A program made the translations under genes and the position numbers. This document shows, one piece after another, positions 15,689 through 22,992 of a DNA stretch of 43,375 nucleotides (positions are counted from its first letter, which is position 1; every line of letters begins with the position of its first letter). This DNA comes from Pseudomonas sp. TNT3 (GTDB lineage Bacteria > Pseudomonadota > Gammaproteobacteria > Pseudomonadales > Pseudomonadaceae): the NCBI RefSeq assembly GCF_010095445.2, contig NZ_WFGV02000047.1:1-43375 (forward strand), written 5' to 3'. The notes beneath the pieces are model-generated. The model searched no databases. It had not been told where the DNA came from and was given only the letters and a program-made list of their open reading frames with translations.

Positions 15689-16583
15689 CCTGAACTTTCA
15701 TTTCCACCACCAGCCGTGCCAGTTCCAGCGCCGCCGGGGTCAACGTGCGACCCCGGCGCTTGATCAGGCCGACACTGCGCATGACCTGCGGGTCGGTCAG
15801 CGGCACCCGCGTCAGAATCGGGTGATCCGCTGTCGGCATCGCCATCAGCGGCACCGCCGCCACCCCCAACCCCGCTTCCACCAAACCGATCATCGTCGTC
15901 ACATGCCGGGTTTCACAGATGCTCTGTCGTTGTGGCACGACGCCGGTCAGCGCCTGATCCAGCAAAAAGCGATTGCCCGAGGTCTTGTCCAGCGAGATGT
16001 AATCCTGCTGATAGAACTCATCCCAGGTGACGCTGGTTCGTCCCGCCAACGGATGATCGCGCCGACAGGCCACGACATAACCTTCCTGCACCAATGGCTC
16101 AAACTCGACATCAGTCTCCAGCGCACCCATGAAGCTCAGACCGAAATCCGCTTCGCCATTGACCACGGCGCTGAGTACGTCGTGGGCGCTGGAGTCGAGC
16201 ACTTTTACTTTGATCTTCGGGAACTGCCGGTGGTAATGGGCGATCACGCGCGGCATGAAGTAATACGCGGCCGAGGGCACGCAGGCCACCGTGACATGGC
16301 CGAGTCGGGTCGAGGCGACTTCGCTGATACCCAGCAGCGCCACGTCCAGATCGTCCAGCAAGCGCTCAACGCTGGGCATGAAGCCGCGCCCGGCCTGAGT
16401 CAAGCTGACCTTACGTGTCGTGCGTTCAAACAACCGTACGCCAAGGGCGTCTTCAAGTTTTTCGATGCGCCGGCTCAGTGCCGGCTGAGAGATACGCACG
16501 GCGTCAGCGGCCTTGCGAAAACTGCCCTGCTCGACCACGGCGCGAAAAGCTTGCAGGTCGTTAAGGTCGAAGTTTATGGCCAT
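15678..16583 (-). CDS. LysR-family regulator, probable control of the aconitate genes
   Basis: 301 residues from ATG 16583 (MAINFDLNDLQAFRAVVEQG); a GTG three codons earlier is also possible. The winged helix-turn-helix is typical: FRKAADAVRISQPALSRRIE and LGVRLFERTTRKVSLTQAG. The effector-binding domain follows (about 90-295). It is convergent with the isomerase-like gene, overlapping it by 11 bp, so it is not in the usual divergent LysR position. It would have to act on the carrier promoter about 2 kb away, perhaps at the palindrome 13471-13486. Regulation of these neighbours is inferred. Confidence 0.88.
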   Translation of the reverse strand: MAINFDLNDLQAFRAVVEQGSFRKAADAVRISQPALSRRIEKLEDALGVRLFERTTRKVSLTQAGRGFMPSVERLLDDLDVALLGISEVASTRLGHVTVACVPSAAYYFMPRVIAHYHRQFPKIKVKVLDSSAHDVLSAVVNGEADFGLSFMGALETDVEFEPLVQEGYVVACRRDHPLAGRTSVTWDEFYQQDYISLDKTSGNRFLLDQALTGVVPQRQSICETRHVTTMIGLVEAGLGVAAVPLMAMPTADHPILTRVPLTDPQVMRSVGLIKRRGRTLTPAALELARLVVEMKVQVSD

Positions 16584-16794
16584 GGTGCGCACTCGGGATC
16601 TGACAGATTGATCAGCTTATCCTATGAATGTAACAAATTATTCCACAACGCAGGTTCCGGTGAGTTGGAGACTGTGTGCGAAATGCCCTGGCAACGATCA
16701 ACGCTGGCCGTACGCCCTATTCTGGCCAGCCATAGCCATCAAAGGGCGACACCTTCTTTTCGGACGCATGACCTGCGCTTTCTGACTTACTCAT

Positions 16795-16821
16795 TAACCT
16801 TTCTCCTATCGCAGCCGATGC
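16795..16821 (+). promoter_or_regulatory. FliA (sigma-28)-type promoter of the Aer-like gene
   Basis: TAACCTTT, 11 bases, GCCGATGC, against the flagellar sigma consensus TAAAGTTT-N11-GCCGATAA. Each box matches in 6 of 8 positions and the spacing is exact. It lies 28 bases before the start codon, and FliA control is normal for chemoreceptors. Confidence 0.55.
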
Positions 16822-16849
16822 CCCTTGCTTAGGGATAGGAGCAATACAG

Positions 16850-18415
16850 ATGAGAAACAACCAACCGGTTACGCAGCGCGAGGTTGCCCTTGGGCCTCAA
16901 CAGAAACTCATCTCGACAACGGATGCGCGGGGCGTCATCACGTACTGCAATGACGCCTTCGTCGAAATCAGCGGTTTCAACACGTCGGACCTGATCGGCG
17001 CGCCTCAAAACATCGTTCGTCACCCCGACGTGCCCTCCGCCGTTTTCGCTCATATGTGGGGTGCGCTCAAGCTAGGCAAGCCGTGGATGGGCATCGTCAA
17101 GAATCGCACGAAGAACGGCGACCACTACTGGGTCAACGCCTACGTCACGCCGATTTTCGCGGGGCTAGAGGTTGTGGGCTATGAATCGGTCAGGGTCAAG
17201 CCGACGGCCGAGCAGATCCGTCGCGCCGAAGCCCTCTATAAACGCATCAGCCTGGACAAGTCAGCCGTCCCGGTCAGTGATCAGTGGCAACCCGCACTGC
17301 TCGCCTGGCTACCGGTGTTGGCGATGGGCCTGGTGGGTGCATTGGGCGGCGTGTTCCTCAGCATGTCGCAGGCGATCATTCTGGCTGTCGGAGTATCGGT
17401 GCCGCTCGGGCTGTGGGTCTCGAGCCGGCAAAACCGTGGCGCGCTGCGTCTGCTGGCAATGGCTGAAGCCTCAACCTGCGACGCGTTGCTGGCTAAAATG
17501 TACAGCGACGAACGTGGCCCCCAGGCACGCCTTGAAACGGCGTTTGTCAGCCAGGCTGCCCGGCTCAAGACATGCCTCACCCGATTGCAGGATACGGCTG
17601 AGCAACTGACCGGTCTGGCGGGCCGCTCCGACGGCCTCGCCACTGAAAGCTCCCGTGGGCTTGACCGTCAACGGGTCGAGACCGAGCAGGTGTCGGCCGC
17701 CGTCAATCAAATGGCCGCCACCACCCAGGAAGTCGCCAGCCACGTCCAGCGCACCGCCGACGCCACTCAGGAAGCCAATGTGTTGACCGGGCGTGGACGC
17801 GAAGTGGCCCGGGACACCCGAGAAGCCATTCAGCGCCTCTCGGTGGTAGTGGGTGAAACCGGGCTGACAGTCGCCCAACTGGCCAAGGACAGCAATGAAA
17901 TCGGCACGGTAGTCGATGTGATCAAGGGCATTGCCGACCAGACCAACCTGCTGGCGTTGAACGCCGCCATCGAAGCCGCGCGAGCGGGCGACATGGGTCG
18001 AGGCTTTGCGGTGGTCGCCGATGAAGTGCGCCAGTTGGCGCAGCGCACAACGGAGTCCACGGCGCAAATCCATGGGCTGATTTCCAAGCTGCAGGTGTCG
18101 TCCAACAATGCGGTGAAAACCATGGAAAGCGGTCATCGCCAGGCCGAAGAAGGCGTGGCGTGGGTGCTTGAGGCAGATAAGGCATTGGTCGGAATCAGCG
18201 AAGCAGTGGCGAATATCACGGACATGACGACCCAGATTGCCGCAGCGACCGAAGAGCAAACCGCCGTGGCCGAGGAAATCAGCCGCAATATCACGACCAT
18301 TGCCCATCTGGCAGACCAGACGTCTGAACAGGCCAGGCATTCGGCAGCGCTGAGCAAGGAGCTGACCCAGACCGCTAATACGCAATATTCATTGGTCGAG
18401 CGATTCAATCGATAG
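16850..18415 (+). CDS. aer: PAS-containing chemoreceptor, Aer-like aerotaxis receptor
   Basis: 521 residues, with GGATAGGAG upstream. The N-terminal PAS domain (about 10-125) has the Aer features DARGVITYCNDAFVEISGF and QNIVRHPDVPSAVFAHMWG, the FAD-binding PAS of receptors that sense redox or oxygen. A membrane hairpin lies at about 148-185. The signalling domain ends the protein, with the tip LLALNAAIEAARAGDMGRGF and VVADEVRQLAQRTTES. A FliA-type promoter is directly upstream and a terminator follows 12 bp after the stop. FAD binding and aerotaxis are known for the family, not shown here. Confidence 0.9.
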   Translation: MRNNQPVTQREVALGPQQKLISTTDARGVITYCNDAFVEISGFNTSDLIGAPQNIVRHPDVPSAVFAHMWGALKLGKPWMGIVKNRTKNGDHYWVNAYVTPIFAGLEVVGYESVRVKPTAEQIRRAEALYKRISLDKSAVPVSDQWQPALLAWLPVLAMGLVGALGGVFLSMSQAIILAVGVSVPLGLWVSSRQNRGALRLLAMAEASTCDALLAKMYSDERGPQARLETAFVSQAARLKTCLTRLQDTAEQLTGLAGRSDGLATESSRGLDRQRVETEQVSAAVNQMAATTQEVASHVQRTADATQEANVLTGRGREVARDTREAIQRLSVVVGETGLTVAQLAKDSNEIGTVVDVIKGIADQTNLLALNAAIEAARAGDMGRGFAVVADEVRQLAQRTTESTAQIHGLISKLQVSSNNAVKTMESGHRQAEEGVAWVLEADKALVGISEAVANITDMTTQIAAATEEQTAVAEEISRNITTIAHLADQTSEQARHSAALSKELTQTANTQYSLVERFNR

Positions 18416-18426
18416 CCTATCGACTG

Positions 18427-18450
18427 CTGGCCTTCCCGAAGGCCAGTTTT
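18427..18450 (+). terminator. Rho-independent terminator of the Aer-like gene
   Basis: CTGGCCTTC, two-base centre, GAAGGCCAG, TTTT, 12 bases after the stop codon. The stem is 9 bp, though the innermost pairs must open to form a loop. Confidence 0.75.
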
Positions 18451-18461
18451 GCGACATCAAA

Positions 18462-18579
18462 CTTCCCGCTTAGCCTTTCAACGCTGCGACGGAGTCGAAG
18501 ACCACAAAAAAACGGGCACCTTCAAGGTGCCCGTTTTTATTTACTCCGACGCCTGTGCCCGTAACCGTTTATCGATCAC
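18462..18579. repeat. 118-bp duplicated block, copy 2
   Basis: About 90% identical to 9806-9923, same length, no gaps. It includes a second copy of the strong terminator and the last codons of a gene like the 90-residue one. Confidence 0.85.
18509..18538. terminator. Second copy of the CGGGCACC terminator
   Basis: AAAACGGGCACC, loop TTCAA, GGTGCCCGTTTTT. It is identical in stem and loop to 9853-9881, although its gene has been lost. It may still stop transcription between the aer and hydrolase genes. Confidence 0.8.
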
Positions 18580-18588
18580 GTCCGTCCG
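18541..18588 (-). pseudogene. C-terminal remnant of a second 90-residue-type gene
   Basis: Fifteen codons and the stop, reading DVIDKRLRAQASE, against EVIGKRLRAQASE in the intact copy. The rest of the gene and its structured leader are missing, replaced directly by an AraC-tail remnant. Confidence 0.7.
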
Positions 18589-18648
18589 CCAGTGAGGAAG
18601 TGGACGACTAACTGCGCTTCACTTTCGTCGCTCATTCAAGCGCTGCGG
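18588..18648 (+). pseudogene. Second decayed AraC-family C-terminus
   Basis: About 60 bases match the intact AraC tail around 5543-5625 (AGTGAGGAAGTGG, then ACTTTCGTCGCTC), with an internal deletion of about 15 bases and a TAA stop inside. It stands in the same relation to the 118-bp block as the fragment at 10441-10524. Confidence 0.65.
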
Positions 18649-18731
18649 CGCAATTCCAATGAGTAGGCTATGGTTCAAGCGGGCGCGCGCCCTGGCGTCC
18701 GTGAATGGCAAAAACAACAAAAGGATAGGTT

Positions 18732-19976
18732 ATGCACTCCTCCGCTATTTCTCGTCCGGCTGTGCCTGGTCGGATGCTGCTTCTCTCGCTGGGTCTGCTC
18801 GCTGCGGGTATATCCTCGGGCGCATGGGCTGACGATTATCCCCACGCCCAGGAACCGATTGGCACCGTGGAGCAGATCTATGACGGCGCCATGCTCCCCG
18901 ATCTGGCGGTCAGTACCTACCGGAACATAGACCGGCTGTTCCCTACCCACCGGATCAAGGCCGGCGATCATCCGTATGCGCTGCCGAAATCGGACAAACA
19001 ATTGCCCAACGTTCGCTTCACTGTCGGGGACAAAAAGTACGACCTGTATGACTTCGTCGCACTGGACAGCATCACGGCGATGCTCGTGCTCAAGGACGGC
19101 AAGATCGTGTTCGAGACCTACCAGCGCGGCAACACCGAGAAAACCCGGTGGATGTCGATGTCGGTGGCCAAGTCCATCACCTCCACACTGGCGGCTGCCG
19201 CGATCAAAGACGGCCTTATCAAGGGCCTTGATGCGCAAGTGGTGGATTACGTTCCCGAGCTCAAGGGCAGCGCCTATGAAGGCGTGACGGTGCGCGACGT
19301 GCTGATGATGTCTTCGGGCGTGAAGTGGAACGAGACCTACACCGATCCGGCGTCTGATCGTCGCGCGCTCCTCAAGGCGCAGATATCTCAGAAACCGCAT
19401 TCGGCCATGGCGTTGATGGCCAGTTTGCCGCGAGCGGCCGAGCCCGGCACGGTCAACAATTACAGCACCGGCGAAACGCAGGTTCTCGGCGAGATCGTTC
19501 GTGGCGCTGTGAAGATGCCACTGGCCGACTATCTGTCGCAGAAGATCTGGCAGCCGTTCGGTATGGAGAGCGATGCCCGCTGGTGGCTCGATTCACCTGA
19601 CGGCGTCGAAATCGGTGGCAGCGGTATCAGCGCCACGTTGCGCGATTATGGACGCTTCGGGCTGTTTTTCATGAACGACGGCAAGATCAATGGCGAGTCA
19701 ATTCTGCCCGAGGGCTGGGTCAAGGAGGCGACCCTGCCGACCACCCTCAAAGGTGGCAAGTCCCTGGACTACGGCTACATGTGGTGGACGGCGTGGACCG
19801 AGCCTTCGGTGAAAGACGGCGCTTATTCGGCGGTCGGTATCCAGGGCCAGAACATCTACGTCAACCCCGCCAATAACGTGGTGATTGTCACCTTCGGTGC
19901 CCAGCCCAAGCCGGTTGATAAAGAGCCGATCGACCCGATGGCATTCTTCGATGCCGTGGTAGCTGCGTTGAAGTAA
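18732..19976 (+). CDS. Exported serine hydrolase of the beta-lactamase/NylB fold
   Basis: 414 residues from ATG 18732, with AAGGATAGG upstream. A signal peptide ends near AWA (residue 33), so it works in the periplasm or outside. The class C beta-lactamase-like core shows the nucleophile motif SVAK (S144, K147) within RWMSMSVAKSITSTLAA, the tyrosine motif NNYSTGET (Y near 243) and YGYMWWTAW near the C-terminus. This pattern is that of 6-aminohexanoate-dimer hydrolase and esterase-type members rather than true beta-lactamases. The physiological substrate is unknown. A hairpin follows the stop codon, so it is probably expressed alone. Confidence 0.85.
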   Translation: MHSSAISRPAVPGRMLLLSLGLLAAGISSGAWADDYPHAQEPIGTVEQIYDGAMLPDLAVSTYRNIDRLFPTHRIKAGDHPYALPKSDKQLPNVRFTVGDKKYDLYDFVALDSITAMLVLKDGKIVFETYQRGNTEKTRWMSMSVAKSITSTLAAAAIKDGLIKGLDAQVVDYVPELKGSAYEGVTVRDVLMMSSGVKWNETYTDPASDRRALLKAQISQKPHSAMALMASLPRAAEPGTVNNYSTGETQVLGEIVRGAVKMPLADYLSQKIWQPFGMESDARWWLDSPDGVEIGGSGISATLRDYGRFGLFFMNDGKINGESILPEGWVKEATLPTTLKGGKSLDYGYMWWTAWTEPSVKDGAYSAVGIQGQNIYVNPANNVVIVTFGAQPKPVDKEPIDPMAFFDAVVAALK

Positions 19977-19982
19977 CTCTGC

Positions 19983-20012
19983 GCGTCGGATGACGTTAAT
20001 CTCATCCGACGC
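19983..20012 (+). terminator. Hairpin after the serine hydrolase gene
   Basis: GCGTCGGATGA, 8-base loop, TCATCCGACGC: an 11-bp perfect stem 6 bases after the stop codon. There is no T run, so termination is likely but not certain. Confidence 0.6.
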
Positions 20013-20152
20013 GTCAAGACGATCTGCACCGGATGCAATACGTTCAGACGCCACGAGTGTGGAAGCAAAGGCAACACTGTGTCGACCCCCAACGCACACC
20101 CTCGCAGGGTTGCTTATTGGCGTTCCTCACCACACTCCTGGAAGCATTGATC

Positions 20153-20662
20153 ATGAAAACCTTCGGAATCGAGACCCACGAAACCAGCAGCGCCCAACCC
20201 CGTTCAACGCTTGGGTTCAAAACCATGGCGCTGGGGATCTATGGCGCCTATTTTGCGCTCGCCGTCATTTACTTGTGGTTCGGCGGGATGAAGTTCACGC
20301 ACTACGAAGCGGTCGGGCTGGTTCCGCTGGTGAGCAACAGCCCTTTCGTGGGTTGGGTTTACAACATTTTCAGTGTCGACACCTTCTCCAATCTGCTTGG
20401 CGTCCTGGAGGTCTCGATCGGTGCGCTGATTGCAGGTCGCTTGCTGTCACCGAAGCTTTCTTTGATAGGTGGCGCGCTGTCTGCCGGGCTGTTTTTCACC
20501 ACCTTGAGCTTCATGTTCTCGACACCCGGAGTGATCGAGCCCGGCCTGGGTTTTCCCGCTATTTCAGTCGTTCCAGGCCAGTTTTTACTCAAAGACATCG
20601 GGTTACTTGCCGCCTCGATATTTGTGGCCGGCCATTCTCTGACGGCGATTGAACGCCGTTGA
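20153..20662 (+). CDS. DUF417 membrane protein, RclC/YkgB-like
   Basis: 169 residues from ATG 20153 (GGAAG upstream); the frame is open further up but without a good start. Four hydrophobic segments are visible. The DUF417 features are clear: YLWFGGMKFTHYEAVGLVPL followed by VSNSPFVGWVY, then LGVLEVSIGALIAGRLLSP. In E. coli the relative RclC is an inner-membrane protein of the reactive-chlorine resistance operon; its molecular action is not known. An RclR-like regulator lies convergent, 43 bp away, which strengthens the link to oxidant stress. RclA and RclB partners are absent from the window. Confidence 0.8.
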   Translation: MKTFGIETHETSSAQPRSTLGFKTMALGIYGAYFALAVIYLWFGGMKFTHYEAVGLVPLVSNSPFVGWVYNIFSVDTFSNLLGVLEVSIGALIAGRLLSPKLSLIGGALSAGLFFTTLSFMFSTPGVIEPGLGFPAISVVPGQFLLKDIGLLAASIFVAGHSLTAIERR

Positions 20663-20705
20663 GCCGATGACTGCCCCTGCAATGGCCTGAAGCAGTTCGA
20701 TACTT

Positions 20706-21551
20706 TCAGGTCAATGCCCGATTTTCTCCGCCTGCCAAGTCTTTGATCCATTCCTGAGGACTGTAACCAGTCTTGCGTCGAAACGCGCGCGCAAGTGCCG
20801 AGGGACTTTCATAACCGACTTCGGCGGCGATCAATGTAATCGACCGGCCTTCACGAAGACGCTTCTGCGCCAGACTGATACGCCAACTCAACAGATAATC
20901 GGCGGGCGTCTGCCCGATAACCGCCCGGAAATGTACTGCGTAAGCCGCGCGAGACATGTTTGATTCGCTCGCCAATCCCGCAACTGACCAAGCAAGATGA
21001 GGTGCGTTGTGAATCTGCGAAAGAGAGCGCGACAACCTCGGGTCAGCCAGTCCAGCCATCATCCCGGTATGCAACTGGTGGTGATCAAGTAGATGTCGAA
21101 ACAACAGGATGATCAGCAGTTCGAACAACCGTTCCAGCGCTGCCTCCTTGCCACAATGCGAGCCCGCCGCCTCGCGGAACATCCATTTCAGCGTATCGGC
21201 CAGCATTGGCAGTTCATCTAGAGACAGCACCAGACAGTCGGGTAATGAAGCCGACAGCGGGTTATCGACCCCACCCCCAAACTCCATCGATGCACACAAC
21301 AACTGAGCGCCTTCGGACTCACCGGCAAACAGTTGATGCCGGCTGGGACGCGGCATAAAAATCAGACTGGGCCGGGTCAGTAATAACCCCCTACCATCGG
21401 CTTTCTTTAAATTAACACTGCCCGCCTGCAGCAGGTGGATATAGCCACGTCCTTCAGCGCCGTCGTAAGACGCCAAGCCGCACTGTTTGCCATTGAAAAA
21501 CAGGTTTGCGCGCACGCCGAACTGCGACAACAAGGTAGACAAGCGATCCAT
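20706..21551 (-). CDS. AraC-family regulator, RclR-like (reactive chlorine sensing)
   Basis: 281 residues from ATG 21551 (MDRLSTLLSQFGVRANLFFN); AGAGA lies upstream and the longer frame has no support. An N-terminal cupin (about 15-165) precedes a double helix-turn-helix (about 190-275: SNMSRAAYAVHFRAVIGQTP and VGYESPSALARAFRRKTGYS). Two cysteines, C24 (GKQC) and the one in QLLCASMEF, fall near the positions of the redox cysteines of E. coli RclR; two more occur at DCLVL and HCGK. It probably activates the convergent DUF417 gene after hypochlorous acid exposure. That function is inferred. Confidence 0.8.
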   Translation of the reverse strand: MDRLSTLLSQFGVRANLFFNGKQCGLASYDGAEGRGYIHLLQAGSVNLKKADGRGLLLTRPSLIFMPRPSRHQLFAGESEGAQLLCASMEFGGGVDNPLSASLPDCLVLSLDELPMLADTLKWMFREAAGSHCGKEAALERLFELLIILLFRHLLDHHQLHTGMMAGLADPRLSRSLSQIHNAPHLAWSVAGLASESNMSRAAYAVHFRAVIGQTPADYLLSWRISLAQKRLREGRSITLIAAEVGYESPSALARAFRRKTGYSPQEWIKDLAGGENRALT

Positions 21552-21791
21552 GGGCAATCTCTTGGCAAGAAATACACGCCAGATCATAACACCGACGAAA
21601 TGCGCACCATCGTGGCTCCGATGCTGTACCCACTGTTTGCCCATCATCAATTCATCTTTGCCTGAAGTGCCTCTTCGAACCAACCTGCAGATCCAAACCT
21701 AGCGATTGCAGCTTTTCTAGCTACGCTTGCCAGCAAGAGATTGGTGCAAGTACGCCGACTCCTCAATTGTCTGGCAAGGGAGCCAACAACC

Positions 21792-22949
21792 ATGGATAGC
21801 ACTCAGGGCGTTTATCCATCAGCGACCGTTCTGGTGGTCGACGATACCCCCGACAACCTGATGTTGATCGCCGAGTTGCTGAAGGACAACTATCGGGTCA
21901 AGGCGGCCAACAGCGGCGAGAAAGCCTTGCGTCTCCTGCAGGCTGATCCACTACCCGATCTGATCCTGCTGGACATCATGATGCCGGGCCTGTCCGGTTA
22001 TGACGTCGCGAAGCAGCTCAAACTTGATGCACGCATTCGCCACATACCGATCATTTTCCTCACGTCCATGACGGCCACGGAGGACGAGATTCGCGGCCTG
22101 AGCCTGGGTGCTGCGGATTACATCACCAAGCCGATCATCCCCCCGGTGCTCATGGCCAGGGTCGACACTCAGATCAAGCTCAAGGCCGTTGCCGATTTCC
22201 TGCGCAATCAGAACGATTTTCTGGAGCAGGAAGTGCAACGCCGTACCCGGGAGGTGATCGCCATCCAGGATGTCACGATCCACGCCATGGCTTCGCTGGC
22301 CGAAACCCGTGACAACGAAACCGGCAACCACATTCGCCGCACCCAGCATTACATCAAACGCCTGGCTGAACTGGTGCGCGACCACCCGCGCTTCCGTCAT
22401 TTCCTCGACGAAGAGACCATTAAGCTGCTTTTCAAATCGGCGCCGCTGCATGATATCGGCAAGATTGGCATTCCTGATCGCATCCTGCTCAAACCGGGAC
22501 GGCTCACCGCCGAAGAGTTCGAGATCATGAAGACCCACACCACATTGGGACGCGACGCCATCCAGCACGCCGAGGATCAATTGGGAATAAACGTCGACTT
22601 CCTTCATTTGGCCAAGGAAATCGCCTACGGCCATCAAGAAAAATGGGATGGCAGTGGCTATCCTCAAGGCGTTGCCACCGACGACATCCCGATCAGCGCC
22701 AGGTTGATGGCCGTGGCAGATGTCTACGATGCGCTGATCAGCCGCCGCGTGTACAAGCCCGGCATGTCCCATGAGCAGGCGGTGGAAATCATCCGCGATG
22801 GCCGGGGCTCGCATTTTGATCCGGACATCTGCGACGCTTTTCTCGCCAATGCCGAGCAGTTCCGCGAAATTGCCGAGCGATTTGCCGACAGCGACCAGGA
22901 CATGGCCAAGCAGTTAGCACTGCTTGAGCAGATTGCCGACCGCCCCTGA
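21792..22949 (+). CDS. Response regulator with HD-GYP phosphodiesterase domain
   Basis: 385 residues from ATG 21792, with GGGAG upstream. The receiver domain (about 11-130) has the acidic pair DD17-18 and phospho-acceptor D61 in LILLDIMMPG. After a coiled coil (about 140-170) comes a complete HD-GYP domain: HIRRTQHYIKRLAEL, the HDIGKIGIPD metal site, KTHTTLGRDAI and GHQEKWDGSGYPQG. All signature residues are present, so it should hydrolyse cyclic di-GMP. A hybrid kinase follows 43 bp downstream and is the likely phosphate donor. Confidence 0.93.
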   Translation: MDSTQGVYPSATVLVVDDTPDNLMLIAELLKDNYRVKAANSGEKALRLLQADPLPDLILLDIMMPGLSGYDVAKQLKLDARIRHIPIIFLTSMTATEDEIRGLSLGAADYITKPIIPPVLMARVDTQIKLKAVADFLRNQNDFLEQEVQRRTREVIAIQDVTIHAMASLAETRDNETGNHIRRTQHYIKRLAELVRDHPRFRHFLDEETIKLLFKSAPLHDIGKIGIPDRILLKPGRLTAEEFEIMKTHTTLGRDAIQHAEDQLGINVDFLHLAKEIAYGHQEKWDGSGYPQGVATDDIPISARLMAVADVYDALISRRVYKPGMSHEQAVEIIRDGRGSHFDPDICDAFLANAEQFREIAERFADSDQDMAKQLALLEQIADRP

Positions 22950-22992
22950 GCCCCGCGCATCACTCTGGACATCCAGCTGAAAGAGGCCGTTT

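Noticed and set aside
16803..16841. Hairpin CTCCTATC/GATAGGAG hiding the ribosome site of the Aer-like gene, as an RNA thermometer
   Set aside because: With the FliA-type promoter at 16795-16821, transcription would start after the left arm, so the hairpin would not be in the mRNA.
18732..19976. True beta-lactamase resistance gene
   Set aside because: The motif set and the long N-terminal region fit NylB/esterase-type serine hydrolases, and there is no AmpR-type regulator beside it.
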